This document shows positions 18,695 to 30,724 of a DNA stretch of 64,000 nt, piece by piece. The DNA lies in assembly GCF_026262505.1 (NCBI RefSeq), contig NC_067208.1:15323962-15387961 (forward strand), written 5' to 3'. Both the position numbers and the translations under genes were made by a program. Each line of letters opens with the position of its first letter. Position 1 is the stretch's first letter. Source of the stretch: Trichomonas vaginalis G3 (lineage: Eukaryota > Parabasalia > Trichomonadida > Trichomonadidae). The notes below the pieces were generated by a model that was not told the DNA's origin, made no database searches, and saw nothing but the letters and a program-made list of their open reading frames with translations.

Positions 18695-20928
18695 TGTGTT
18701 CTTCTTCAAAATTTTATTTTTTTATTAAAAAGAATCTTTACAAAATATACATTTACTTTAATTAATATTTAAAAACGTGCTCTATCAAAAGTTCCAAAAA
18801 TTCAATATTTTAGCTTTTCTGAGGTGTCACTTTTGATGAATTTCTGTTTACAACAATATATAATAAACAATTACTTAAAAAAAGTATTTCATCGCTTATG
18901 TTAGTTTCAAAAAAATCACGAAAATAAAAAAATCAAGATTAAAATTTTATTTTTAATTTTTGAATTTCTCAAATGGCGAAATTTTTGGGCGAACAAAAAA
19001 AATGTACGCCCGGTCAAATGGCGTGTTTAACGCATCCCTAGTCTGATATAGACAACATATATCGTTGAAGGTTGAAAAAATCTCTAATATTTGAGCCCAA
19101 AATTTCAAATTTTAATTTTTTGAAAAAAGAGGCCACCCGTATGTACGTTTATTTGAGAGGAGGAGGATTCTATTTTTGAAAGGGTGAAACATTATGAATA
19201 TGTTAATTATATAATAATATGTATTATTATAAAAAAGAAAAAATAAAGCACGTTAAAATTTTTTTTCTTGATTTTTTACAAAATCTACTTAGAATTATGC
19301 AAAATATGACTAAATAATTATAAATTTCAAGTTAAATTTTAATTTTGATAAATAATTTAAATTTCAAAATATCAAGTTCAGTTCGACTATGTATGTAGTA
19401 ATTCCTCAATAAAGTGCCAAAACCTTATTAAAATATATGAACATTTTCAACATTTTAATGTTTTTATTTAAAAATTTGATGGAATATGAGCTTCAAACAA
19501 TTATTATGTAAATAAAAATAATTAAATATATGTATTTATTCGTATTACAACCGTAGTAAGTCGATTCTTCCTTTCTTCTACTGAGTTTTGAATTTGATTT
19601 CGAATTGTAAAGAGATTCAAAGGGAAAATACTAGCGGATAAAAACTACCTCCATGAAAGGGTCATAATGGACTCAAGTTGTATTTTTTGATATTTTTTGC
19701 TTTTCGAGCCTAAATAGGTAGCCAAGATAATGCCTAAAAATAAGGTTCTAAATTCTGAAGTTTACATGATCCTCTCGTGTTCACCCTTAACAATTATTGG
19801 AATTTCTGCATTTTATGGATGCACATCATTAACAAGTGTTACAATTTCAGGGAATTTAATATACATTGGATTTAATGCATTTTATAAATGTCCATTAACA
19901 GAAATCATAAATCTGAGAAATGTATCGTATATTGGAGAAGATGTATTTAGATACTCTAAATTAACAAATATCATAATTTCTGGAACTGATCTATGTATTG
20001 AGAAGTATTCATTTAATGAATGCAAATCATTAATTAATGTCACTATTCTAGGAAGTATTTCATCTATTGGAAATTATTCATTTTATCATTGCTGGAACTT
20101 AACAAGTATCACAATTCCAGATGGTTTAACATATATTGGAGATCATGCATTTGATAATTGCAGATCATTAACAAATATCGCAGTCACAGGTCATGACTCT
20201 TATATTGGAAACTATGCTTTTTGTGAGTGTAGTTCATTAACAAGTATCATAATTTCAGGAAGTAAAACACAGATTGGTCTTAACGCATTTGATGGATGCA
20301 CATCATTAACAAGTGTCGCAGTTTCAGCGAATGTTACATATTGTAGGGGTTATATTACTTTTTCTGGTTCTAGTAACATATACAATATTACATTACTACA
20401 CAGTATTTATGATTGGAATCATATTGTTCTTCTTGATCGTTGTAAAAATATTTTTGTTCCAAGAACTTTTATTGCCACAGGCGAAAGTCATATTCAATAT
20501 GGAACTCATTTATATGTAACAAGTCGAACAATTTTAACAAATTCATCTAAAGCTTTCTTTGGTGAAAAGCATGTTTATGTTCATTATAATAACAAAAAAG
20601 GTATTTATGATAAAACAACAATTGATGTTCTTGAATACATCTCTATTGAAAACATCAGTATTCCTCTGTTGCTTCCTGAAACAGCAAATGACTTTTTATT
20701 ATATAAATCTCATCATATCCATCTTTCTTTTGTCATTATTAGTCTTAACTCACAACCTGTTTCTTGAATAAACTAAATATTTAATCTTCTATTTCTCTCT
20801 CAAATAATTAAATCTATATAAATATTTCTGCATTTCATTTAAGTTGATTGATCTATCCTAAAATTTTAATATCAATAAATCAATTTAATTATGTATCTTG
20901 TTTACTAAAATAATAATTTCATATATTA

Positions 20929-21050
20929 AGGCTGCACTTACGCCCATCTGACTTTAATTCAAATTTTTGACAACTGGCGTGATGCGCCCTTGAAATTTAA
21001 CCTTAAACATCCAAATTGAAATCCCTGTCATAGGGGCGTAAGTGCAGCCT
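20929..21050. mobile_element. 122-bp MITE with TA target duplication
   Basis: The ends are AGGCTGCACTTACGCCC and its exact complement GGGCGTAAGTGCAGCCT, with TA on both sides (20,927-20,928 and 21,051-21,052). It is a complete small non-autonomous Tc1/mariner-type insertion between the BspA-like gene and the ankyrin relic. Confidence 0.85.
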
Positions 21051-21052
21051 TA

Positions 21053-21660
21053 ATATTTTATTTTTCTTTTGCATAATCAAGTGCTGTTTTTCCAGCATTG
21101 TCTTCATCAATAAGTTTTACACGAATTGAAACTAAATATTCAACAGTTTCAAAGTGAGATATTTAACTACATCAAGATGGACACATATCTGGATCTCTAA
21201 TATGGATTTCATCAGAAAGAAACTAGATATTGAACTAAATCAATATGATCATTTTGGGATGAATAGTGAATGCAATTTGCGCTATGATATGTTTCAGAAT
21301 TGACATCACAGCCAATACTTATCAAATACTTTACAACTTCAAGTTCTCAATGTTCTGATGCCATAAGAATTGAATTAAATACATCACGATTTTTCCAATT
21401 TTTATCAAAACCAATTTTAATTAAATATTTTACAATGTTAAGTTTTCCATGAATTTCTGCAATCATAAAAGAATTATTTCCTTACAGATCAACAACAAAT
21501 CTTTTACAACCTCCTTTAATAAGAGACTTTATAAGTTGAAGTGATCTATTCATGCATGAAACAATTAATGGAGTACTTTCATATTCATTTTTTTCTTTTT
21601 TTCACTAATTCAATAGCATATGAAATCGATATTTTCAAAAAAAAAAGTTAACAGAAGCAA
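21053..21660 (-). pseudogene. Decayed ankyrin-repeat protein gene
   Basis: Host relic. Read on the minus strand the segment gives ankyrin-like pieces: IHGKLNIVKYLIKIGFDKNW, then ELEVVKYLISIGCDVNSE, and a C-terminal VKLIDEDNAGKTALDYAKEK followed by a stop at about 21,056. Pieces lie in different frames with in-frame stops, including one before ELEVV. Ankyrin proteins of this style are a very large family in trichomonads. The start was not found. The MITE sits immediately beyond its 3' end. Confidence 0.65.
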
Positions 21661-21774
21661 CTTCATATGTATTAAATTAACTATTCATAATATCAGAAAC
21701 AAATTAAAGTATTTTAAATTAAATTATATTATATCTTTGAAAAAAGAAGATTAAATTAAAACAAACAATATATT

Positions 21775-24700
21775 TTAAACAGAAATATCTGAGTGATTCA
21801 GAACAAAGATACTACTAGATGCATAGTATGTCATCTGTTTGCCCTTTCCTTTAAGGAATGTTTCACCACGCTTAGTCAACTCGAAATTCATGTCCTTAAC
21901 TAAATCATATGTTGCCTGTGAGATGTGAACATGGTTGATTTCGCATGTTGTCTGCAATCTCGCTGAGATGTTTATAGCATCACCAATGATATCGAAGACA
22001 GGTTTATCAGTGCCTAAAACACCTGCAATGATTGGACCACCACTGTTGATGCCAATTCTGATCGCCAAGTTTGCTTCCAATCGCATGTTGATTTCATCCA
22101 ATGATTGGATACATTCGAATCCAAAAATAATTGATTGTTCTGCATGGCTTTCTGGAGAGACATCTGGATTGAACAAGCCGGTAGCTGCCATATAGATATC
22201 CCCAATCAACTTGATCTTTTGGATCATGTTATGTCGAGATGCCATTTTATCCAAACATGCAAAATAAAGTGATAAATTGGCCATGATATCTTGTGGACTC
22301 AAGTTTGCTGCGTATTCTGAGAATCGGTTGATATCAACAAAAATAATCGTCGCTGAAGGAACAACAAAAGAAATATCTTTCTCACTTTTGTTAAGTTGCA
22401 AAACAATATCACGTGGAAGAATCTGATAAAGAAGTTTTTCGGATTTAGCTTTTGCATCTTCAGCTTGTTTCTTTTGTTTAACTAATGCTGTTTGATCTCT
22501 TAAAATAATTACAAATGAGTTGATTTTTGTTTCATTTTCTTTGATCATGCCGATGATTGATGTATGGACAGGAATTTCTTGTGTTGTATCAGAGATTGCT
22601 GTGAAATCATCTTCGTAAAATTGAGAAATCTGTCCTTCTTTCATCATTTCGAGTTTTTGACGTAATGTTTCTCCATCAGCATTTGCGAAGAACAAATCAA
22701 CTTTCTGGCCAAGTAACTGTTCAGGTGTATAATCAAGTAGTCTTTGAACAGAGTCATTAACTGTTTCAACTGTTCCTTGTAATGATGTGCAGAATATAGA
22801 GTCATTTGCGTTCTGAATGATAGAATGTTCAATAGACATTTTCTTGTTGTTTTTGAGGTTGTTTCCTTTAAGGAAAACTTTATTGAACATTTTGTTGGAA
22901 AGTAAAACATATGGAGAAAATCTCTTAACAATGAACAAAGCAGCACGATATGTACGTAATCTGTTATTATAATACATTGCAACAAAAGTAATATAAACAC
23001 CAACACAAAATATTACACAAACAGCAATAATAATGTAAAAGATTTTCAGTTTTGATAATTGGTCAGTTGCCAATTCAGAACAACGTTTTCTAGATTGTAT
23101 TAATTTGTAGATCAATCTATCATTAGGAATATAAATTGCATTAGCAACATCAGGAACTGACAAATTCTGACCATTTGATATTTGTGTCATAATAGAAGTT
23201 ACGTAATTAGAATAGACACCAATTAAAGAATGTGCTGATAAATTATTATAGTATTCTTGTGGATCTAATGTACTTGTATTTTGCATTAAATCATCATAAA
23301 TATTGATATTATCAAGAGTTTCATCGAAACCTTGGATAGGAACTGTTGTATCTGATCCATTAATTAGTTTATTATCAGCATCAACTAATTTGCTCGTAAC
23401 GAAATAAGTAGAAGTAACTAAATCATCCATTGATGACCATGTGAAATCATATGGATAATCATGAACAATGACACAAGAAACTAACATATTCAAGGATTCA
23501 GCTAATAAAGAAACTCTCATTGCTGAGTAAATATTCCAGCCATTTAAGTTCTTTATGTTTGTGTTCAGTTTAATGATGTATAAACCTGATATCAATGTCA
23601 TTGCCAAAGTTAAAAGTGACATCAAACAAATGACAGCCAAAATTCCTGTACTTGGTCCTTTTTCTGATTTAATTTCAATGATACTTGCTTGTTCATTGTT
23701 TTGCATCAAAGTATTATCTCTTGCTTCTATCTTCTCTTTCGAATCAATTGTATTGATAATTTCCATTATGTCTCTCAACATTTTATTCGTTGAGAAATGA
23801 ATAATAATGACAGGAACAAACAAAATCAAGAATGTTATTGTTGGTAAAATAATTGATAACAATAACAAAGTGTGTTTTATGTCATTACCTCTATTGATTT
23901 GATATGAAGAAATATTTCCTGAAACATAAGTTGCTCCGTTGTGGAAACTCATGAAATTTGTTGATATTTCACATGCATTCGGATCATGCATTGCATCAGA
24001 AATATTATCATATCCGGAAAGAGTTCTTTCAGCACCAGCCAATCCGGCATAAACACTTTGGAATGAAACAGTTGCTGCGCCTGCAGGTGAACCTGTTGGT
24101 CCACAAATATAATATATCAAATCTGAATCCCAAAGTGCTTTTTGAAAGAAGAAATATCATATCCTTGTAACGAATAATTAGTTACTAAATTAATAAAAGC
24201 ACCGAAATTACTTGATGAACTACTTGTAAAACTTACAATTAATGGTAACATGTTTACAAACATATCAATGTAATAATGATCATCAGTTTTGAACATTGTC
24301 AGCATTTGATTGTTATATTTATCAAATATTCCATGTTCACGACCGTATTCTATAATGATATTGATAGTAGACAAAGCAGTGTTGAAACGCATTTGAGAGA
24401 AATACTCAAGGAATTTCATGGTTCCAACATGTTCATGCAAAACAGAATTAGTGTAAACATCGAAAGAAATAAACATAACAATAACATAAATAACAATAAT
24501 AGTAGCAACAGGTTTGACGATAGAAACAGATAAAGGAATCTTTGTTTCTAACATGGAATGTAATGCTAATCTTGGTCTGGCCATTTTAAGTGTTGATTTT
24601 CCAAGAAATTCCATGACAGAATCATCTAATTCTGTTGATTCAGAGCCACTTGATGCTGATTGAGAATTATTTGTTGAGACAGAGTTATTCGCTGATGAGT

Positions 24701-26453
24701 TTTCTTTTGGACCTTTATGTTGCATTTGAAGGATTTTTCCTTTTGTATCAATGATTCCATCAGTTAAATACTTCGGGAAGTTCTCAACCATCGATCTAAA
24801 TGATAAATCAATGGAAAAGTTTGCTCCTGCTTCTAACAATGTTTGTTTGTTTTTCATGGCCAATCCTTCTTTGAAATCTGATTCTGCTTCAATGAGATAT
24901 CTCGTGTATTCTTCATAGAACCTTGCATTGTTTGGTTGCTGCATGAGTGATTCTGTCCATATAACTCGTGCACGTGTTGTTTTCTGTGCCAATTGCTCGA
25001 AATAATCGATCTTGGCCTCTTTCATGTCTAATCCTGATTTTGTCATGTTTTCACAGTTTCGACTCATTGTTTTCAAGTCAACTAATTTCAGTTTAGCCAA
25101 TGAAGATGCTGAAAATTGTCTCAAAGACTTGATTGCTTCGATCTGGAACAACAAAAATTGGGCAGGAACTGACAATTTCCTTCTTTTCATGAGTAATAAC
25201 TGGAATCTTGATTGTAATCTGGTCTCCATTGGGAAGAAAGTGATGATTTGAAGTACTGTTGCAATAATGATCTCTTCATCGAAGTTCTCTGCTATGAAAT
25301 TGGCCAATGTCATGTCATAATAACAAGGACAATAATTTTGGAACGCGATCTTGAAATAAAGAAGCGCTTTCGACATGTCTTGGTCAAGGTTAAGCTCTCT
25401 ATAGTACTCGTTTGCATCTTCTGGTGTCTTGTTCACTCTCATCAGAAGACCAACGATCTTTTTGACCTTGATTGTATTGACGACCATGCCAATGAATGTA
25501 AAGAACAGGAAAGAAACAAAGATAAGGATCATTGGGATCTTGTAGTTGACTTTTGTAGCAAAATGTAGGATAAACATTAAAACATCACCGATAAGGCAGC
25601 CTATGAACCAGCCAAATGACATGGAGTTGGTAAAGACATCGACAAATGGTAAGTGCTTCTCAAGATAATACTCTTCATAGATATAAATACAAATATGTAT
25701 GACGATAGCGAACAAAGGAGCCCAATCTTCGAACAAAAGTAATAAGAAGAATGATAAAATAGAAACAATCATCGCGATAAGAGTTGAGGTCATGATGGTT
25801 GGATCAAAATTCAACATTGGCGAAGGGTTGATGCAAATGGATTTGGCAGCAAAGCTTTGTACAAGAATAAATGATGATAGCTCGAAAATTAATGAGAAAA
25901 AGAAAAGAACCATCGAAACAATAACCATTGCATTTTTGCTTCCTTTGGCAATAAGTAAAAAGCATTCGCCGAAATCGACTAAGCATGGAACCATGGTACC
26001 AACCAAAATTGTATCGAAGTAAGCTCTAATTGGATAGTTCAAGAAGTTAATAAATTTTCTTGTTAAGTGGTAATAAGCTACTTGAAAAGCGATAAGTGAG
26101 CATGAAATAACATTAATGCCGAAAATAATGCATGAGAGTATTATGTAACCTGTTGGAGTTGCTGGCTGTGGCACAAAAAAGAAGATTTCTTTCAGTAATT
26201 TGATCGAATAGTTGTTGTTGTATACAGACCAGTATCTATCCCATGGCCAATAGCTAACACAAAGCGCCTGGAAGAAGAACATCATTAAAAACAGCATAGA
26301 AAAGGCTACAGGAATCTTAGCATTTTGGAATACGGCCGAAAATAACGGAAATAACAACGAAACTGTGCTTTCACTCTGCTTAATTTCAATATTTGATGTT
26401 TGGGAGCGAGTACTTCCACTTTGCGAAGGCGGAACCGCATTAACTTGATTCAT
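21775..26453 (-). CDS. Giant membrane adenylyl cyclase with PAS and class III cyclase domains (frame change in middle)
   Basis: Host gene coding about 1,555 residues. The N-terminal half (ATG at 26,453) has about eight membrane spans in the first 330 residues, a soluble helical region, then another span. The second half has three more spans, a PAS domain (IIQNANDSIFCTSLQGTVET) and a class III cyclase domain at the C-terminus. Catalytic signatures: metal-binding Asp in IIFVDINRF, Lys and second Asp in KIKLIGDIYMA, and VFDIIGDAINISARLQ with adenine-type Asp plus the Asn/Arg pair; together these predict ATP as substrate. The two halves meet at about 24,130, where the frame changes at an A5 run. 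The second frame has no ATG there and continues upstream (ALWDSDLIYYICGPTG), so this is one gene with a one-base change or sequencing error, not two genes. Confidence 0.8.
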
Positions 26454-28320
26454 TCTTCAGAGTTAAATATTTGAGAATTGTTATGAATTCAAACTTTTGC
26501 GATTAATCAAAATTGGATAAAACATATAGGCAAGAGTAGTATAAATATACCTGATTTCAAATTATCATTCTCAAAATTTTACTTGGTTATCTTGAATCTA
26601 GTGAATTATCAAAGCAATCATGAATTAAATATTTTCGCTAAGGTTCTGTAAAAACCTTTGTGAATTTTTTTGAGAAATTCGCACAGAAATTTTTGAAAGA
26701 ATTATTCGCAATAAAAAAATTGTCATCGTATATTTTTAATATTACTGTTAACCTTGCATTTTTAATTATTATGCTTCTGAAAATTTTTAGATTGAAAATA
26801 TAGAAAAACAATTATATGTTATAAAATTAACATTGCATTCATGTACAATATCATGCAGTTTTTTTAAATAGTCGATAGGTTCATATTTTTTCAATAGGAA
26901 TTCGATCGTTTCTTTTAAAAAGTGTTATTTAAAAAAAAGATTAATATATGTTAATGAAATAATGAATCATTATTAAAGAGCAAATTAACCGCAATTTTTT
27001 CTTTTTTATTCATCTTTAATTGCTCATATATTATTTTAAAGTATATCTAAATTTATAGCTTATTTCTCAAGTGAAGAAATCAATTTGATTTTGAAAATCT
27101 AGCATTCCGAATGAAAACTCTAAGCAATCAAAGAATTTATGACCAATATTATCATTAAAGAATATCATATAACAAAATTTATGAATCCGATTACAAATTT
27201 TTCAATTCGAATTAAATTTACCTTTTACACTTTTTTCATAAGTCATTCTATATGTTACTTAAATATGTCCCTTTTTAATACTCAAATTTTAGATTTGGCA
27301 ATTTCCAATTCACAATTGACAGGTTTTTGCATGGATTATTCTGCAATGAGATGTAGCATATTGATCTCAGATATTTGTTTAATGTTCTATCTATAATTAA
27401 TCTTGTTCATTCAAGATTTTTCCTGTAGATTATTGATATGATATAATCTGGCTTTCTACAAATGAATGTGTGGCTATTTGTCTGCTTAATGCTGTATTTT
27501 GGAGTTTATAGAGAAACATAAAACAGTTTTAATTGTTATTTCTTACTATAAGGGATTATAGGATAACTGATTTAAATGGAAAAATTACATGTATAAACTG
27601 GCTATTACAACGATATGAAATTCGATGAAAAGTTTGCAAAGTTAGAAATTACCAATAATAATTAATATTAAGGCATTTTTAAACATGTGACTATATAAAT
27701 TTTTAATAACTTTAGTGTTTCAAGCAATTAGAAGGTTAAATTTTGATTGGGAATTAAATTGCATTTCTTTGAATGATACGTTTTAGTTTAGCATTAAACT
27801 AATATTTGTCAAATAATTTCATGCAATACGATTTGAAATAAATAAATATTTTAGAACTTTATTAGAAAATTTAGATATTATTAATGAGCTATAGGCCTGT
27901 TCATACGGTAACCGATGGTAAATCCGCATGGAATCCGCTGCAATGGTAAACTTTTTAGAAATTTCGGAATAAAAAATGTACGGAATTATTTTCGTTTTTT
28001 GTTTTTTGTTGTGCATGAAAATTCGGTTCACTTCACTTCTGACAAAAGTGACAAGTTTACATGGCAAAAATATATAGGGTATTTTTTTTTAAAAGTAGTT
28101 ATCTTTATATATAAAAATAAAACTTTTGATATATTTGAGTAAATGATTTATTAATTTATTTATTTATTTTTTTTAAATCAAATCATATAAATATATATAT
28201 ATATAATAGTGAAATAGAACAAGAGATTATTATTGATGATAATTTATCTAGAACAAGAGATAAAAGTTTAGATAAATTAATAAATTAGTGTGGAATCAGA
28301 CAAATTTCGGGTTGTTTGGG
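26454..28320. other. AT-rich intergenic DNA with a segment shared with E2 flanks
   Basis: No convincing gene; the 85-codon frame at 27,139 looks like chance in AT-rich DNA. The first 100 bases are the likely promoter of the cyclase gene. At 28,012-28,035 the sequence GCATGAAAATTCGGTTCACT (preceded by a T/G-rich CGTTTTTTGTTTTTTG stretch) recurs in E2 at 39,677-39,700 and inverted at 41,265-41,288. Confidence 0.6.
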
Positions 28321-29922
28321 AAGGAATTGTTGGCTATGATGTACTGATTCATGATCAGTACATCATAGCCAACAATTCCGTATACAAAGTTCAAAAACTT
28401 GGGTGCAATCAGTTCTGATTGCACCCAAGTTTTTGAACTTTCTCGAGGGAATGAAAGGGTAAGAGGTATACATTATGAATATATACCTCTTACCCTTCCA
28501 TTCCCTCTCTGACAGCGGGAAACTTTGTCTGAATGTTAAACTATTCAGACAAAGTTTCCCGCTGTTTGCGAAGGAATTGTTGGCTATGATGTACTGATTC
28601 ATGATCAGTACATCATAGCCAACAATTCCGTATACAAAGTTCAAAAACTTGGGTGCAATCAGAACTGATTGCACCCAAGTTTTTGAACTTTCTCGAGGGA
28701 ATGAAAGGGTAAGAGGTATACATTATGAATATATACCTCTTACCCTTCCATTCCCTCTCTGACAGCGGGAAACTTTGTCTGAATGTTAAACTATTCAGAC
28801 AAAGTTTCCCGCTGTTTGCGAAGGAATTGTTGGCTATGATGTACTGATTCATGATCAGTACATCATAGCCAACAATTCCGTATACAAAGTTCAAAAACTT
28901 GGGTGCAATCAGAACTGATTGCACCCAAGTTTTTGAACTTTCTCGAGGGAATGAAAGGGTAAGAGGTATACATTATGAATATATACCTCTTACCCTCTAA
29001 TTCCCTCTCTGACAGCGGGAAACTTTGTCTGAATGTTAAACTATTCAGACAAAGTTTCCCGCTGTTTGCGAAGGAATTGTTGGCTATGATGTACTGATTC
29101 ATGATCAGTACATCATAGCCAACAATTCCGTATACAAAGTTCAAAAACTTGGGTGCAATCAGAACTGATTGCACCCAAGTTTTTGAACTTTCTCGAGGGA
29201 ATGAAAGGGTAAGAGGTATACATTATGAATATATACCTCTTACCCTTCCATTCCCTCTCTGACAGCGGGAAACTTTGTCTGAATGTTAAACTATTCAGAC
29301 AAAGTTTCCCGCTGTTTGCGAAGGAATTGTTGGCTATGATGTACTGATTCATGATCAGTACATCATAGCCAACAATTCCGTATACAAAGTTCAAAAACTT
29401 GGGTGCAATCAGAACTGATTGCACCCAAGTTTTTGAACTTTCTCGAGGGAATGAAAGGGTAAGAGGTATACATTATGAATATATACCTCTTACCCTTCCA
29501 TTCCCTCTCTGACAGCGGGAAACTTTGTCTGAATGTTAAACTATTCAGACAAAGTTTCCCGCTGTTTGCGAAGGAATTGTTGGCTATGATGTACTGATTC
29601 ATGATCAGTACATCATAGCCAACAATTCCTTATACAAAGTTCAAAAACTTGGGTGCAATCAGAACTGATTGCACCCAAGTTTTTGAACTTTCTCGAGGGA
29701 ATGAAAGGGTAAGAGGTATACATTATGAATATATACCTCTTACCCTCTAATTCCCTCCCTGACAGCGGGAAACTTTGTCTGAATGTTAAACTATTCAGAC
29801 AAAGTTTCCCGCTGTTTGCGAAGGAATTGTTGGCTATGATGTACTGATTCATGATCAGTACATCATAGCCAACAATTCCGTATACAAAGTTCAAAAACTT
29901 GGGTGCAATCAGTTCTGATTGC
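28321..29922. repeat. 250-bp tandem repeat made of four perfect hairpins (6.4 copies)
   Basis: Units start at 28,321, 28,571, 28,821, 29,071, 29,321, 29,571 and 29,821, exactly 250 bases apart. Each unit is a row of four long inverted repeats: GGAATTGTTGGCTATGATGT... (26-bp arms, 5-base loop), AAAGTTCAAAAACTTGGGTG... (27-bp arms, 2-base loop), GAGGGAATG..AGGGTAAGAGG (about 26-bp arms, about 9-base loop) and CAGCGGGAAACTTTGTCTGA... (22-bp arms, 8-base loop). Over 90 percent of each unit lies in a stem. Open frames of 103 codons in the array are artefacts. The last unit breaks off inside a stem where the E2 left arm begins. Related blocks lie at 37,436, 39,886 and 43,126. Confidence 0.95.
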
Positions 29923-30420
29923 CTGAGTTATCATATTTTTGGACATTGTTATATAATGAATGAACAAACTTTTTAACTTTCCTTTCTGATTTTGGTTTAT
30001 ATGTTGCAAATGCGAAAGATTCACGGGCGCAATCCATCTGAAAGAAACCGGCATCACCTCTTTCGGTTTCTACTTCTAATTGCTTAAAGCTTTGATTTGA
30101 TGATTTGTAACCAACGAATAAACGCATGCATTTAAAAAGCGGCATCACATGTGAAAGCTTTATTTGAAACTAGAGTTGCTTTAACTTTGCGTTTAATATA
30201 TGTGTCACCTAATTGGTTCACATCATGAGCCGGATTTGTAATTCTTAAATGAGTTTGTTTATCATCAAAATATGAGTATCAGAGTCATAGCATGAACTTT
30301 CAAGTTTCTATAATATCTTCTACCATCATTCTTTGCGAATATTTCATTTATCTTTTCGAATGAATGAAATACATTTCCATTAATCGGTTTAGTGTTTGGC
30401 ACTAAATAGTTAGTCGTCAT
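29923..30420 (-). pseudogene. 5' fragment of second jelly-roll protein (left arm)
   Basis: Viral fossil. Inverted copy of the first 490 or so bases of the gene at 50,573. It is cut off where it meets the 250-bp hairpin array, so the arm duplication ends inside this gene. The join falls within a hairpin stem of the array (…CTGATTGC then CTGAGTTATC). Confidence 0.85.
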
Positions 30421-30490
30421 TTATGATGAAATAAAAAAATCAAAATTAAAAGATGAAAATGAATTTTTAATTTTAATGAAATAATCAACT

Positions 30491-30703
30491 ATGGCTGCAG
30501 GATTCTTTAAAAAGTTATGGGATAAAGTAAAAAGAGGAGCGCATAAAGTTTGGGAAACAATGAAGAAGGGAGCAAATTGGATATTTAAGAATAAAGAAGC
30601 AATTAGTGACGTTGCAGAACAAATAGCACCTAATGTTCCGGTAAGGGAAGTATTAAATAAAGGAGATAAAGTTTATCGTCGACTACAACCGATATTGAGA
30701 TAA
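30491..30703 (+). CDS. Small basic amphipathic protein MAAGFFKKLW-B (left-arm copy)
   Basis: Inverted copy of 50,290-50,502, whole, 70 residues. It starts with the same ten residues (MAAGFFKKLW) as its convergent neighbour, then has a basic amphipathic helix (KRGAHKVWETMKKGANWIFK). See the right-arm entry for interpretation. The gene is preceded by an A/T-rich leader; the stop is 21 bases from that of its partner. Confidence 0.7.
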   Translation: MAAGFFKKLWDKVKRGAHKVWETMKKGANWIFKNKEAISDVAEQIAPNVPVREVLNKGDKVYRRLQPILR

Positions 30704-30724
30704 AAAATAATATTTATTTTTCCA

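Larger units (their letters stand above)
16605..19040. mobile_element. Nested non-autonomous hAT-like element
   Basis: Both ends read TAGGGATGCG, with imperfect similarity for about 30 bases (…ACGCCAT…GACCG). The flanks carry an 8-bp direct repeat GTCTGATA (16,597-16,604 and 19,041-19,048). Terminal sequence of the T/CAGGG type and an 8-bp target duplication are typical of hAT transposons. No transposase is present. The 2,436-bp body holds a pyrimidine tract, a minisatellite and a long hairpin, and its subterminal parts also show inverted similarity (ATTCATCAAAAGTGACA at about 17,615 and its complement at about 18,828), so it behaves like a fold-back derivative. Confidence 0.65.
16303..19787. 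mobile_element. DNA transposon with AGGGTG ends and TA target duplication (composite)
   Basis: The left end reads AGGGTGCACCCG and the right end, on the opposite strand, AGGGTGAACACG; TA flanks both sides (16,301-16,302 and 19,788-19,789). A TA target duplication is the mark of Tc1/mariner-type elements. No transposase frame remains. A 35-bp segment next to the left end (CCCGTATGTACGTTTATTTG and onward, about 16,311) recurs directly at about 19,136, suggesting two related elements or an internal duplication. A second, hAT-like element is nested inside. The same AGGGTG end occurs on the MITE at 35,476-35,618. Confidence 0.65.
15741..20767 (+). pseudogene. BspA-like leucine-rich-repeat surface protein, interrupted by a transposon
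   Basis: Host gene of the trichomonad BspA-like family (TpLRR repeats), which are candidate cell-surface proteins. The 5' exonic part (15,741-16,302) and the 3' part (19,790-20,767) both carry the 23-residue pattern SIGNSAFxGCxxLTSITIPxxL. A 3,485-bp element sits between them, flanked by TA. Deleting element plus one TA joins ...GNL to TIIGISAF exactly in frame, so the gene was continuous before insertion. The likely ATG at 15,741 starts a hydrophobic signal-peptide-like leader (MITIFSVVLF), but the LRR frame only opens from a GTG-led frame at 15,757, so a one-base frame change near codon 10 is also present. The rest would be about 510 residues. No C-terminal membrane segment is seen. Confidence 0.75.

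Noticed and set aside
16303-19787. LTR retrotransposon in the BspA-like gene
   Set aside because: The 35-bp direct repeats are too short for LTRs, no gag/pol is present, and TA target duplication with inverted ends fits a DNA transposon.
21775-24120. Separate adenylyl cyclase gene starting at 24,120
   Set aside because: The start would be a TTG, the frame runs on upstream, and the upstream gene supplies the missing N-terminal membrane part. Treated as one gene.
27139-27396. 85-codon plus-strand frame
   Set aside because: Phe/Ile-rich composition expected from random AT-rich DNA; no leader signal and no family.
28363-29894. A series of 79-103-codon minus-strand frames with nearly the same protein
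   Set aside because: They are produced by the 250-bp hairpin repeat (250 is not a multiple of three) and cross several perfect stems; similar frames arise in every array. No start context or independent conservation.
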